A stretch of 64,000 bases of DNA, taken from contig OZ244967.1 in the NCBI GenBank assembly GCA_965222695.1, positions 372,001-436,000 of the forward strand, written 5' to 3'. Positions 1-8,518 of the stretch are shown here, one piece after another. This stretch comes from UBA7957 sp965222695 (GTDB lineage: Bacteria; Pseudomonadota; Gammaproteobacteria; Granulosicoccales; Granulosicoccaceae). Both the position numbers and the translations under genes were made by a program. Each line of letters starts with the position of its first letter. Position 1 is the stretch's first letter. The notes beneath the pieces were generated by a model that made no database searches, was not told the DNA's origin, and saw only the letters and a program-made list of their open reading frames with translations.

Positions 1-15
1 CGCCGTAGCGGGTTC

Positions 16-67
16 GTGAAATATTCACAAAAACCCCCTTCGGCGTTAGCCGAAGGGGGTTTTTTTT
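16..67 (+). terminator. Intrinsic terminator, possible ilvBN attenuator
   Basis: A perfect 14-bp stem (31-44 with 49-62) closes a GTTA tetraloop and runs directly into a T tract ending at 67. A smaller 5-bp hairpin (16-20 with 24-28) precedes it. The T tract ends only 34 bases before the ATG of ilvB, which leaves almost no room for a separate promoter. An attenuator in an ilvBN leader is therefore as likely as a terminator for an upstream gene. Any leader peptide would lie outside the window. Confidence 0.85.
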
Positions 68-101
68 GGCCAAGAGAAAAGCCCGAGAAATAGAGGAAAT
101 T

Positions 102-1811
102 ATGAGCGATGCAGTCAGTAAACCGCCCGTGTATAAGGCGGAGCGATTATCAGGTTCCCGGTTGATCGTCAGATTATTGGAGCGCCAGGGGTTAACCCAT
201 ATTGCCGGAATCCCCGGTGGTGCCAATCTGCCGATGTATGACGCTCTCACCGGAAGCTCTATCAAGCATGTCCTGGTCAGGCACGAACAGGGAGCCGGTT
301 TTATTGCCCAGGGCATGTCTCGGGTATCCTCTAAAGCCCAGGTCTGTTTTGCCAGTTCCGGACCCGGTGCCACCAATCTGCTGACTGCAGTGGCTGATGC
401 GAAAATGGACTCGATTCCGCTGATCGCCATAACCGGCCAGGTGCCACGGCCAATGATTGGGACAGATGCTTTTCAGGAAACGGATACTTTCGGATTGATG
501 TTGCCGATCACAAAACACAATTGGCTGGTCCGGGATGCGGAAGAACTGTTGGAAGTCATTCCCGATGCATTTCGAATTGCACTATCGGGCAGGCCGGGTC
601 CTGTGTCGATTGATATTCCCAAGGACGTTCAAATTCAGGCTGTTGATGTCGAGCATTGGCCGGAGCCAGGTAGAGCGGAAAGGATAGGTACAGTTGACAA
701 GCATCGGATTCGAGGTTTGTTGAGCAAGATTAAGGCAGCCAGTCGGCCGCTGATTATGGCGGGGGGTGGAATTGTTCATGCGGAAGCCTCCGGACTGTTG
801 CGTGAATTTGCCGAAAAGCTGGATATCCCGGTCGTACAGACGTTTATGGGGCTAGGCACGCTGCCTTCAGATCACCGGCTGTCACTGGGAATGTTGGGCA
901 TGCATGGAGCGCGCTATACCAATCTGGCTCTTGAGGAGTGTGATTTGCTGGTTGGCCTGGGGGTTCGCTTTGATGACCGTGCCACCGGCAAAGTGGAGGC
1001 TTTTTGTCCCGGTGCGCAGATTATTCATATCGATATTGACGAGAGTGAAATCGGCAAAATCAAAAATCCGATGCTTTTTCTTCAAGCTGATGTAGGAGTT
1101 GTATTAAAAGCCTTGATCAAAGATCTCGAACCTGCGCAACGACCGCTTTGGTTAAAAAGGGTGGCACTACTCAAAGAAGCTCATCCTTTGATTCTCGAAG
1201 GAGATAATGATTTATTCCGCCCTTATGGTGCCATCAGAAAAATCGCGGAAATACTGGATGAATCCGTTAATGTCAGTACGGATGTCGGCCAGCATCAAAT
1301 GTGGGTGGCACAGGCATATCCTATCCAAAGGCCTCGGCAATGGGTAAGTTCCGGTGGCCTGGGGACCATGGGCTTCGGTTTGCCCGCGGCCATCGGAATG
1401 GCCCTGGCCCAACCGGAGCGGAAAGTAATCTGTTTCAGCGGAGATGGCAGCATAATGATGAATGTTCAGGAATTGGCGACTTTGGCTGAAGAAAATCTGA
1501 ATGTAAAAGTCATTATTCTGAATAATGGATTTTTGGGATTGGTCCGACAGCAGCAATCGCTGTTTTACCGGCGCAAATTCAATGCCATAGAATTCCGCCA
1601 CGCGGTGGATTTTGTTTCCCTGGCGGAGGCGATGGGTGTTTCCGGTGTTGACCTTGCCTTATCAAAAAACCCCGAAAACGACTTGTTACAGTCTCTGAGA
1701 GGGACAGGCCCTTGCGTAATCAATCTGCCCATTCATAAAGACGAAATGGTTTTCCCCATGGTTCCGCCCGGCGGTGCAAATCATGAAATGATTGGAGGTG
1801 AAGCCCAATGA
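102..1811 (+). CDS. ilvB: Acetolactate synthase large (catalytic) subunit
   Basis: Thiamine-diphosphate enzyme that condenses two pyruvates, or pyruvate with 2-oxobutyrate, in the first shared step of valine, leucine and isoleucine synthesis. Visible marks are the N-terminal catalytic Glu in the HEQGAGFIAQG segment, the central FAD/nucleotide-fold domain, and the C-terminal ThDP site with GDGSIMMN followed by the NN pair. An upstream in-frame TTG at 66 sits inside the terminator T tract. The ATG at 102 has a good GAGGAA ribosome site and gives 569 residues, close to the 562 of E. coli IlvB. The stop overlaps the small-subunit start as ATGA, so the two are translationally coupled. The short partner points to an AHAS I (IlvBN) type enzyme. 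Confidence 0.95.
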   Translation: MSDAVSKPPVYKAERLSGSRLIVRLLERQGLTHIAGIPGGANLPMYDALTGSSIKHVLVRHEQGAGFIAQGMSRVSSKAQVCFASSGPGATNLLTAVADAKMDSIPLIAITGQVPRPMIGTDAFQETDTFGLMLPITKHNWLVRDAEELLEVIPDAFRIALSGRPGPVSIDIPKDVQIQAVDVEHWPEPGRAERIGTVDKHRIRGLLSKIKAASRPLIMAGGGIVHAEASGLLREFAEKLDIPVVQTFMGLGTLPSDHRLSLGMLGMHGARYTNLALEECDLLVGLGVRFDDRATGKVEAFCPGAQIIHIDIDESEIGKIKNPMLFLQADVGVVLKALIKDLEPAQRPLWLKRVALLKEAHPLILEGDNDLFRPYGAIRKIAEILDESVNVSTDVGQHQMWVAQAYPIQRPRQWVSSGGLGTMGFGLPAAIGMALAQPERKVICFSGDGSIMMNVQELATLAEENLNVKVIILNNGFLGLVRQQQSLFYRRKFNAIEFRHAVDFVSLAEAMGVSGVDLALSKNPENDLLQSLRGTGPCVINLPIHKDEMVFPMVPPGGANHEMIGGEAQ

Positions 1812-2101
1812 ATATCGAAGGAAAATCCATACTCGAACTAACGGTGAATAATCATCCCGGTGTGATGTCTCACATATGCGGTTTGTTTGCCCGGCGGGCG
1901 TATAATCTTGAGGGCATCATGGTGATGCCGATTCGGGGGCGGCAGGACAAGCTCAGCCGTGTGTGGTTGCTGCTCAAAGAAAATCGGAAACTGGATCAAA
2001 TCATCCGTCAGACAGAAAAACTGATCGATGTCATCAGCGTAAAAAGGCATATGGCGACAAACAGCGTTTTTGAAAAAGTGGAGGATTACTTTGAAGATTG
2101 A
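1808..2101 (+). CDS. ilvN: Acetolactate synthase small (regulatory) subunit
   Basis: ACT-domain regulatory subunit of acetolactate synthase, which binds branched-chain amino acids and stimulates the catalytic subunit. The 97 residues are essentially one ACT domain: ILELTVNNHPGVMSHICGLFARRAYN is the classic first strand-helix unit with the valine-site loop. The length matches E. coli IlvN (96) and not the longer IlvH (about 163). It starts within the ilvB stop codon (ATGA overlap), so both form one operon. No terminator is obvious directly after it. Confidence 0.94.
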   Translation: MNIEGKSILELTVNNHPGVMSHICGLFARRAYNLEGIMVMPIRGRQDKLSRVWLLLKENRKLDQIIRQTEKLIDVISVKRHMATNSVFEKVEDYFED

Positions 2102-2463
2102 ACGGAGACTTCAATAATACATATGCCTAATGATGATAAGAAATCACCTATAATTATTTCTTAAATAGGCCCCACAAGAGTATTAAGGGTGGAAACATCC
2201 CGGACTGTTATAGAGCAGATTTGACCCTGGCGCGAGAGCGCCCGGTAATTTCGCTCAACGACGGATTTGCAATAGATAGAGAGATTTTAAACAGGCCCTT
2301 AGAGCCCGTTTAAAATCCTGACGAAGCAAGACTTGTATTACGAAATTTCCTGGAAGCCTGATTTAACGGCCTTTATGATTTTTTCGCCCCAACGAGCCGT
2401 GAGTCGCAGTAATTAAAATCAGCTGAATGGCACTCCTTAAAATAACGTAACTGAGAGACGACA
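2102..2463. other. Intergenic region with hairpins and a repeat junction
   Basis: No gene is supported in these 362 bases. They hold an inverted repeat TAAGAAAT (2137-2144 with 2156-2163) and a 5-bp GC-rich hairpin closed by a GAGA tetraloop (2229-2242). They also contain a junction of two terminal sequences of the hairpin-repeat family described at 24111. The promoter of the next gene must lie here but no clear site is recognised. Confidence 0.6.
2283..2317. repeat. Back-to-back ends of the GAGCCTGTT repeat family
   Basis: GATTTTAAACAGGC (2283-2296) and GCCCGTTTAAAATC (2304-2317) are inverted copies with one mismatch. They match the right and left termini of the element at 24111-24270 (consensus GAGCCTGTTCAAAATC) but face outward, as though two elements or fragments abut here. 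Confidence 0.6.
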
Positions 2464-3540
2464 ATGATGATTGATAAACTCTTCAGGATTGATTTACCGC
2501 TTATTCAGGCACCCATGGCCGGCGTTCAGGATCATCAACTGGCTGTTGCTGTCAGCAACGCAGGAGGCCTGGGCTCTTTGCCTGCCGGTATGTTAAGCCC
2601 ACAAGCGCTGGCGCAGGAACTGGAGGCCTTGACCTCTGGAACTCGAAAGCCATATAACGTCAACTTTTTCTGTCACCGAATGCCACAGACCGACCTCAGT
2701 CTTGATCCGGGCTGGCTCGATGCTTTGCTTCCGTATTTTGGGGAAATGAAGCTGGATGTTTCAACCCTGGAAGGTGGCGCATCCCGCCAGCCCTTCAATG
2801 AGGATTCGCTCGATATATTGAGCAAATTCCGGCCACCTGTGGTGAGTTTCCATTTCGGCTTACCGGATGAAAATTTATTGGCTCAGCTGCGCGGATGGGG
2901 TGCTAAAATTCTCTCCTCGGCAACAACCGTCGATGAGGCCATCTATCTGGAAAAGCAGGGTGTGGATGCAATTATCGCTCAAGGCCTGGAAGCAGGCGGG
3001 CACCGGGGTAGTTTCTTGGCCGATGATTTGAATACCCAGATGGGCACAGTTGCTTTGCTTCCCCAGGTCCGCCGAGCGGTCAATATCCCTGTTATTGCAG
3101 CCGGAGGTATTGCTGATTCCGACACCGTATCGGCCGCGTTTAAAATGGGTGCTTCGGGAGTACAGATCGGAACCGCGTATCTGCTGTGCCACGAAGCCAC
3201 TACCACCGAAATTCACAGAGCGGCACTGAAAAATCATCATGCACACGAGACCGCGCTGACGAATCTGTTCTCCGGCAAGCCTGCCCGTGGAATCGTCAAC
3301 AGACTGATGCATGAGTTAGGGCCGATGAGTGCAATTGCGCCCGCATTTCCCTACGCGTCGGTTGCGGTATCAGCCTTGCGTTGGAAAGCGGAGGCTCAAG
3401 GAAGCGGGGATTTTTCCCCCTTGTGGTCGGGACAGAATAACAGCGGGTGCCGAGAAGTGGCGGCGGCCGACATGACCCGGGACCTAATGGCCGGGCTTGT
3501 ACCCGGCCAAATGGATTCAGTGCGGGGGACTGATCTGTAA
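2464..3540 (+). CDS. Nitronate monooxygenase family flavoprotein
   Basis: FMN-dependent TIM-barrel enzyme of the 2-nitropropane dioxygenase family, which oxidises alkyl nitronates such as propionate 3-nitronate. The N-terminus PLIQAPMAGV, the AGGLGSLPAG loop, the EAGGHRG segment carrying the catalytic-region His, and the GGI/GASGVQIGTAYL phosphate-binding loops are all present. The 358 residues are of usual length. Two adjacent ATG codons (2464, 2467) could start it. It stands alone, with intergenic DNA on both sides and a convergent SCP2-like gene downstream. The physiological substrate cannot be told from sequence. Confidence 0.88.
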   Translation: MMIDKLFRIDLPLIQAPMAGVQDHQLAVAVSNAGGLGSLPAGMLSPQALAQELEALTSGTRKPYNVNFFCHRMPQTDLSLDPGWLDALLPYFGEMKLDVSTLEGGASRQPFNEDSLDILSKFRPPVVSFHFGLPDENLLAQLRGWGAKILSSATTVDEAIYLEKQGVDAIIAQGLEAGGHRGSFLADDLNTQMGTVALLPQVRRAVNIPVIAAGGIADSDTVSAAFKMGASGVQIGTAYLLCHEATTTEIHRAALKNHHAHETALTNLFSGKPARGIVNRLMHELGPMSAIAPAFPYASVAVSALRWKAEAQGSGDFSPLWSGQNNSGCREVAAADMTRDLMAGLVPGQMDSVRGTDL

Positions 3541-3602
3541 TGTAATAAGAGAAGGTTGACGGCTAGGATCAGTCAGCTCTTTCAGGCGGAATCCAAAGCG
3601 AC

Positions 3603-3998
3603 TCAGGCTTTTGCCATAACCGAAAAACTCTTGATAAAAGGCCCGGCCATACGTGGATCCTTTAACATGGATGCATAATCGCCGACCTTGAATTTCATTT
3701 TCCCGGTAGTAAATGCCATGCCCAGACCGGCCATACCCGGAGGCTTGGCCATCCATTTACCCCACTGATCGGGCTTTGCGCGTATATCCCAATTCAGTAC
3801 TTGATTATCAAACGGCCCCGTGTCCACCGCCTGACCCTTTTTTACGGTTAATACTCCACGAGGCTGATCTTCATCCGGGAAGCCGTATCCGATCACGGAA
3901 TCGAAACCGATGTCAGCCAATGCCTGGGCCAGTTCAGGCTCCTCGTTCCAGGCATCCTTAAAACTGTTCATCCATTGTTCAGAAAACAGATCACTCAT
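3603..3998 (-). CDS. SCP2 sterol-carrier-like domain protein
   Basis: Small soluble protein of 131 residues resembling the SCP2 lipid-binding fold. The C-terminal segment AFTTGKMKFKVGDYASMLK matches the family signature (Phe-x-x-Gly-Lys-x-Lys, a Gly-Asp turn, then a helix). It may bind lipids or acyl-CoA, but nothing in the context names a ligand. An upstream in-frame ATG at 4046 would add 16 residues. The ATG at 3998 is preferred because GAGGAT lies at good spacing before it. It converges with the nitronate monooxygenase gene. Confidence 0.72.
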   Translation of the reverse strand: MSDLFSEQWMNSFKDAWNEEPELAQALADIGFDSVIGYGFPDEDQPRGVLTVKKGQAVDTGPFDNQVLNWDIRAKPDQWGKWMAKPPGMAGLGMAFTTGKMKFKVGDYASMLKDPRMAGPFIKSFSVMAKA

Positions 3999-4193
3999 TT
4001 TTTTATCCTCAACGCTTTTGATGTGGGTATTTGTGGATACACTCAAGCCACGAAAGACTGCCGTAATATCGGGACTGCGGCAATTAGCGTCTTGAGATAG
4101 ATCGGTTCCTGTAAAATAGATATGTGTGACGCAAATATTTCCGTCACCATTGCGATATAGGTTAAACTGACCCGGATATCACAGCTTTGAACT

Positions 4194-7100
4194 ATGCCTA
4201 TGCTCCAGCCCTGGATACTGGTACTCGCTTCCCTGGTCTATATCGGTGTCCTGTTCGCGATTGCGCATTTCGGCGACAAGCGGGTTCGGCAACAACGCTT
4301 GATTCCGCATCGTCCCTTGATCTACAGCCTGTCTCTGGCGATTTACTGTACTTCATGGACCTATTACGGTGCGGTGGGCAGTGCGGCGACTAAGGGCTGG
4401 GAATTTTTCGCCATTTATCTGGGACCGATATTACTGGTTGTATTCGGCTTCCATTTTTTTAAAAAACTCGCCACGATTTGTATAGAGCACAATATTACCA
4501 CCATTGCGGATTTTATCGCCTCCCGATACGGTAAAGCGCAGAGTCTTGCGGTGCTGGTCACCGTGATCGCGATATTGGGCACCTTGCCCTATATCGCGCT
4601 GCAACTGAAAGCGGTAGCGACCAGCTACGATGTGTTGGCCAATCAAAACGTCTTCGACCCTGAATTGGTACCTCCGGTAAACAGTATCTGGAGCGATACC
4701 GGTCTGATCGTGGCCGCTTTGATGGCTCTGTTCAGCATTCTTTTCGGCACCCGTTATGTGAATGCTTCCGAGCACCATGAAGGCATTATTCTCGCGATTG
4801 CTTTTGAGTCAGTGGTCAAGCTGTTCGCCTTGATCGTGATCTGCGTTTTTGCGGTGTACAGCGTTTTTAACGGGCCCGATGATTTGTCCAGACAAGCCGC
4901 TCAGTCAGCCCAGATCAGCAGTTTGTTATTGCCTCCGACTCTTCAGAAAGACTTACTGCAAACCACGTTTATCAGTCATATGATACTGGCCATGGCGGCT
5001 ATTTTCTGTTTACCGCGGCAGTTCCACGTGGCTTTTGTCGAAGTGGGCAGCACTGAAAATATGAAATCCATGCGCTGGGTATTTCCATCTTATCTGGCTA
5101 TAACCAGCCTGGTTGTGGTGCCTATTACGCTCGTCGGATCGCTGATTTTTCAGGGTGAGAACGTGAATCCGGATATGTTTGTTCTGACCATACCGCTGGC
5201 GGCCGGCAATGACGCCCTGGCATTGCTCGCATTTATCGGGGGGTTTTCCGCAGCGACCGGCATGGTGATAGTCGCGGTCATCGCTTTGAGCACTATGGTG
5301 TGCAACGATATTGTGATGCCGGTGTTGTTCAAGATTCCTTTTTTCCGTCTTAAAGCTCGTCGCGATGTTACCGGGATATTGCTGCTGATACGCCGTTTGG
5401 CCATAGTGGCCATTCTGTACCTGAGTTATTCTTATTATCGCTATATCAGCGAGCTTGAAGCCTTGGCATCGATCGGACTGATTGCTTTCGTAGCCGCAAT
5501 CCAGTTCGCACCCGCGATAGTGGGCGGAGTTTACTGGAAAAACGGTTCCAGAAGAGGTGCATTGATCGGCTTGCTGGTGGGCTTTTCTCTGTGGATGTAC
5601 ACACTTTTTCTTCCTACCCTGGGCGGCATTGGATGGATGCCGGAGGGTTGGATTGAAAACGGTCCCTGGGGCATGGGGTTTTTGAAACCTTACGCCATCT
5701 TTGGCATGGACAATTTCGATCCGATCACTCACGGTTTGATCTGGAGCCTGTCTTTAAACCTGGCTTGCTATATTTATTTTTCCCTGGAGCAGAAACCGGG
5801 GCTGATCGAAAGAATTCAGGCGGCTAATTTTACCCAAACCGTATCCACGGAGAACCCGAGCGACGGCTTGCCCTGGTGGAGTTCTGTGGCTGTCGGAGAA
5901 TTGCGTTTATTAGCGGAAAAATTCATCGGTGAAGTTACAACCGAAAAAGCGTTTTCCGAGTATGCGCGGCGTACGGCCGGTAATTTCAATGCCAGTGAAA
6001 AAGCCGATGCGGAGCTGATCAACTTCACGGAAAGATTATTGGCTGGCGCCATAGGCGCTTCTTCGGCAAGACTGATCATTTCCTCGATACTGAAAAAGAA
6101 AAAAGATCTGCCTATAGAAGACGTATTCAGCATAGTCGATGAAGCCTCACAGGCATTGCATTTCAGCCAAGAGTTACTGACACATACGATCGAACACATC
6201 GATCAGGGCATCAGTGTTGTTGACGAAAACCTGGATATTGTCGCCTGGAACAGCCGATATCTTGAACTTTATAACTATCCCAAAGGATTCATTTACGTAG
6301 GTCGGTCGGTTGCGGATGTAATCCGCTTCAACGCCGAGGCGGGAGAGTTCGGGCCAGGAGATGTTGAAGACCATGTCGCCAAGCGACTGAACTATCTGAG
6401 TGCCGGAACGAAACATTCCTATTTACGATACCGCAAGGATGGAACTGTTCTGCAGATTCAGGGCAAGCCCATGCCCGGTGGCGGTTTTGTTACCAGTTTT
6501 ACCGATATTTCCGAACATAAGAAAAACGAGCAGAAACTGCGGGAAATCAATGAAAATCTGGAACTGATTGTTGAAGGGAGAACCCGGGAACTCTCCAAAG
6601 TCAACGCTGAGCTTTCTTCTGTAAACGAGGAACTTGAGCAGGTCATCCAGAGCAAAATAAAATTTCTTGCTGCGGTGAATCATGATGTGATGCAGCCCCT
6701 TAATGCAGCCCGCTTGTTCACCTCTGCACTGAGCCAGACGATCCTGGACAAAAACGGTCATACCGATCGAATTATCAGTTCTTTGAGATCCGCCGAAGAG
6801 ATCATTCACACCCTGTTGGATATTTCAAAACTCGACAGCGGAACGGTGACGCCAAAAATCTCGGTTTTCAATGTCAATGAAGTGATAGAGACACTTTGCA
6901 ACGAATTCACGGTGATCGCGGCCGAAAAAAATATCACCCTGAAGACTATACCTTGCAATTTACAGATAGAGAGCGATCAGCACTTGCTGCGCCGGATTTT
7001 ACAGAACTTTATTTCCAACGCCCTGCGATACACTCCGAAAGGCGGCAGGGTTAGTATCGGTTGCAGGCGACTGTTAAGCGATCCGGACAAACCCACGCTT

Positions 7101-7790
7101 TTAATACAGGTTCACGATACCGGGGTTGGCATGCATGAGGAAGACCTCCAAAGCATATTTGAAGAATTCAGGCGACTCGATAATCAGCTCGACGAGCAGG
7201 GCAAGGGTGTGGGGCTGGGACTGGCCATTTCTCAGCGTGTCAGTAAGATTCTGGGTCATGAAATCGATGTGAGTTCCACTCTCGGCGCCGGAAGTGTATT
7301 TTCGCTGAAGGTGCCTGTCAGTACGCAGCAAAACGTACGGCAAAGCAATCTTCAGGAAATCAGGCCAAGTGTTTTGATGATGGATCAGACCAGTATCAAC
7401 ATGCGGGTTTTGTGTATAGACAATGACCGGGACATTTTGGATGGCATGCGTGCATTGCTCAATTCCTGGGGCTGTTCCGTGCTTTGTGCCTTGTCCTGGG
7501 AGGAGGCGAGCAAAATCATTTCCGAAAAGGCGTTTCGGCCGGATATAATGTTGGTTGATTATCATTTGGATCGGGGAGAGAAAGGCCTGGATGTCATGGA
7601 TCGCTTGCGTGAAGACTTTGCCGATCGAATACCAGGTGTACTGATTACGGCTGACATCAGTGATGATGTTAAGGAGCTGGCCATGGAAAGCGGATACAAT
7701 TATTTAAGTAAGCCGGTAAATTCCGGTCGTTTGAGAAATATAATTTTGCGGATTGCGCGCAAAAACGGATCGATCAGAAAGGCGGTCTAG
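4194..7790 (+). CDS. SSS-domain hybrid sensor histidine kinase (CrbS/MxtR-like)
   Basis: Large membrane sensor kinase of 1198 residues. Residues about 1-540 form a sodium/solute symporter (SSS) domain with roughly a dozen membrane helices. A STAC-like linker (about 570-645) and a PAS domain (about 660-770) follow, then a coiled coil and the DHp/HATPase core with phospho-acceptor His830 in NHDVMQPL, a DTGVGM G1 box and GKGVGLGLAI. A C-terminal receiver carries Asp1122. This domain order matches CrbS of Vibrio and MxtR of Pseudomonas, which control the acetate switch (acs) through a LuxR-type regulator. A regulator of that type lies convergently at 9185-9850 beyond an IS element. No strong ribosome site is visible before the start. 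Confidence 0.87.
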   Translation: MPMLQPWILVLASLVYIGVLFAIAHFGDKRVRQQRLIPHRPLIYSLSLAIYCTSWTYYGAVGSAATKGWEFFAIYLGPILLVVFGFHFFKKLATICIEHNITTIADFIASRYGKAQSLAVLVTVIAILGTLPYIALQLKAVATSYDVLANQNVFDPELVPPVNSIWSDTGLIVAALMALFSILFGTRYVNASEHHEGIILAIAFESVVKLFALIVICVFAVYSVFNGPDDLSRQAAQSAQISSLLLPPTLQKDLLQTTFISHMILAMAAIFCLPRQFHVAFVEVGSTENMKSMRWVFPSYLAITSLVVVPITLVGSLIFQGENVNPDMFVLTIPLAAGNDALALLAFIGGFSAATGMVIVAVIALSTMVCNDIVMPVLFKIPFFRLKARRDVTGILLLIRRLAIVAILYLSYSYYRYISELEALASIGLIAFVAAIQFAPAIVGGVYWKNGSRRGALIGLLVGFSLWMYTLFLPTLGGIGWMPEGWIENGPWGMGFLKPYAIFGMDNFDPITHGLIWSLSLNLACYIYFSLEQKPGLIERIQAANFTQTVSTENPSDGLPWWSSVAVGELRLLAEKFIGEVTTEKAFSEYARRTAGNFNASEKADAELINFTERLLAGAIGASSARLIISSILKKKKDLPIEDVFSIVDEASQALHFSQELLTHTIEHIDQGISVVDENLDIVAWNSRYLELYNYPKGFIYVGRSVADVIRFNAEAGEFGPGDVEDHVAKRLNYLSAGTKHSYLRYRKDGTVLQIQGKPMPGGGFVTSFTDISEHKKNEQKLREINENLELIVEGRTRELSKVNAELSSVNEELEQVIQSKIKFLAAVNHDVMQPLNAARLFTSALSQTILDKNGHTDRIISSLRSAEEIIHTLLDISKLDSGTVTPKISVFNVNEVIETLCNEFTVIAAEKNITLKTIPCNLQIESDQHLLRRILQNFISNALRYTPKGGRVSIGCRRLLSDPDKPTLLIQVHDTGVGMHEEDLQSIFEEFRRLDNQLDEQGKGVGLGLAISQRVSKILGHEIDVSSTLGAGSVFSLKVPVSTQQNVRQSNLQEIRPSVLMMDQTSINMRVLCIDNDRDILDGMRALLNSWGCSVLCALSWEEASKIISEKAFRPDIMLVDYHLDRGEKGLDVMDRLREDFADRIPGVLITADISDDVKELAMESGYNYLSKPVNSGRLRNIILRIARKNGSIRKAV

Positions 7791-7798
7791 TACTCTGA

Positions 7799-7940
7799 CC
7801 ACCTAATTATTTAGGATGCAGCCAGTCACAAAGCGCTCAGAAGCTAGGCGCGCGACCGCCGGACTAGCCTGCGCTAATTCAAGGGAGTGCAACTTGTCTT
7901 GCCCGATCAGGGGGGCTCTGAATCCTAAATAATTAGGTGG
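7799..7940. repeat. 142-bp MITE-like element with perfect 19-bp inverted repeats
   Basis: The 19-bp end CCACCTAATTATTTAGGAT (7799-7817) is repeated perfectly inverted at 7922-7940. The interior (7818-7921) has no ORF. It begins 8 bases after the kinase stop codon and ends about 10 bases before the IS630-family element. The ends differ from both other repeat families here. It may be a small non-autonomous element of another IS family; the flanks show no clear target duplication. Confidence 0.65.
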
Positions 7941-8029
7941 ACGGACTACTAGTAGTCAGTCAGGATGAAAAGTTCGGGTATTAGTCTAACTTCTTAACAA
8001 GGAATTACAACTTGTTGATGAGGTTTGAT

Positions 8030-8518
8030 ATGGCAAAGCGCAATATAGTGAGACTATCGCAGGATGAACGCCATGCACTGGAAGGCATGGTAAATCAAGG
8101 CCGAGTGTCAGCCCAACGGCGACGACATGCGGCGATACTGCTACGGGTTGATGAGGGCAAGTATGGTCCGGCAATGACTGACACGGAAACAGCCGATCAG
8201 ATGGAACTGAGCACACGGTGTATTGAATCTGTTCGCCGAAGGTGCGTTCATGAAGGCTTGGAGAAGGCCTTACAGAGAAAGAAGCGATCTCGCGAACGTA
8301 CAGCGAGTCTGGATGGCGAAGGCGAAGCCCAATTGATAAGCCTGGCCTGTAGTGAAGCACCCGAGGGGCGGGTACGCTGGACTCTGAGGCTTTTGAGCGA
8401 AAAACTTGTGGAGTTGGACATTGTGGATACGATCTCGTATGAAACGGTTAGGCAAGTTTTAAAAAAACACCATAAAACCTTGGCAGAAGAGGATGTGGTG
8501 TATACCCGCTCAGGGTAA
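8030..8518 (+). CDS. IS630 transposase, N-terminal part (frame 1)
   Basis: Encodes the helix-turn-helix DNA-binding half of an IS630-family transposase (DTETADQMELSTRCIESVRRRCVHEG). The ATG at 8030 has GAGG at proper spacing; an earlier in-frame start exists at 8012. The family-like sequence ends at VRQVLKK, where a run of seven A (8461-8467) is met. After it this frame reads unrelated residues to a stop at 8518. The continuation (TIKPWQKRMWCIP) is in the +1 frame from 8469, so a full protein needs a frame change at the A7 run, either by slippage or because one A was inserted. Confidence 0.8.
   Translation: MAKRNIVRLSQDERHALEGMVNQGRVSAQRRRHAAILLRVDEGKYGPAMTDTETADQMELSTRCIESVRRRCVHEGLEKALQRKKRSRERTASLDGEGEAQLISLACSEAPEGRVRWTLRLLSEKLVELDIVDTISYETVRQVLKKHHKTLAEEDVVYTRSG

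Noticed and set aside
66..101. Upstream TTG start for ilvB
   Set aside because: It lies inside the T tract of the terminator and lacks a ribosome site, while the ATG at 102 has GAGGAA.
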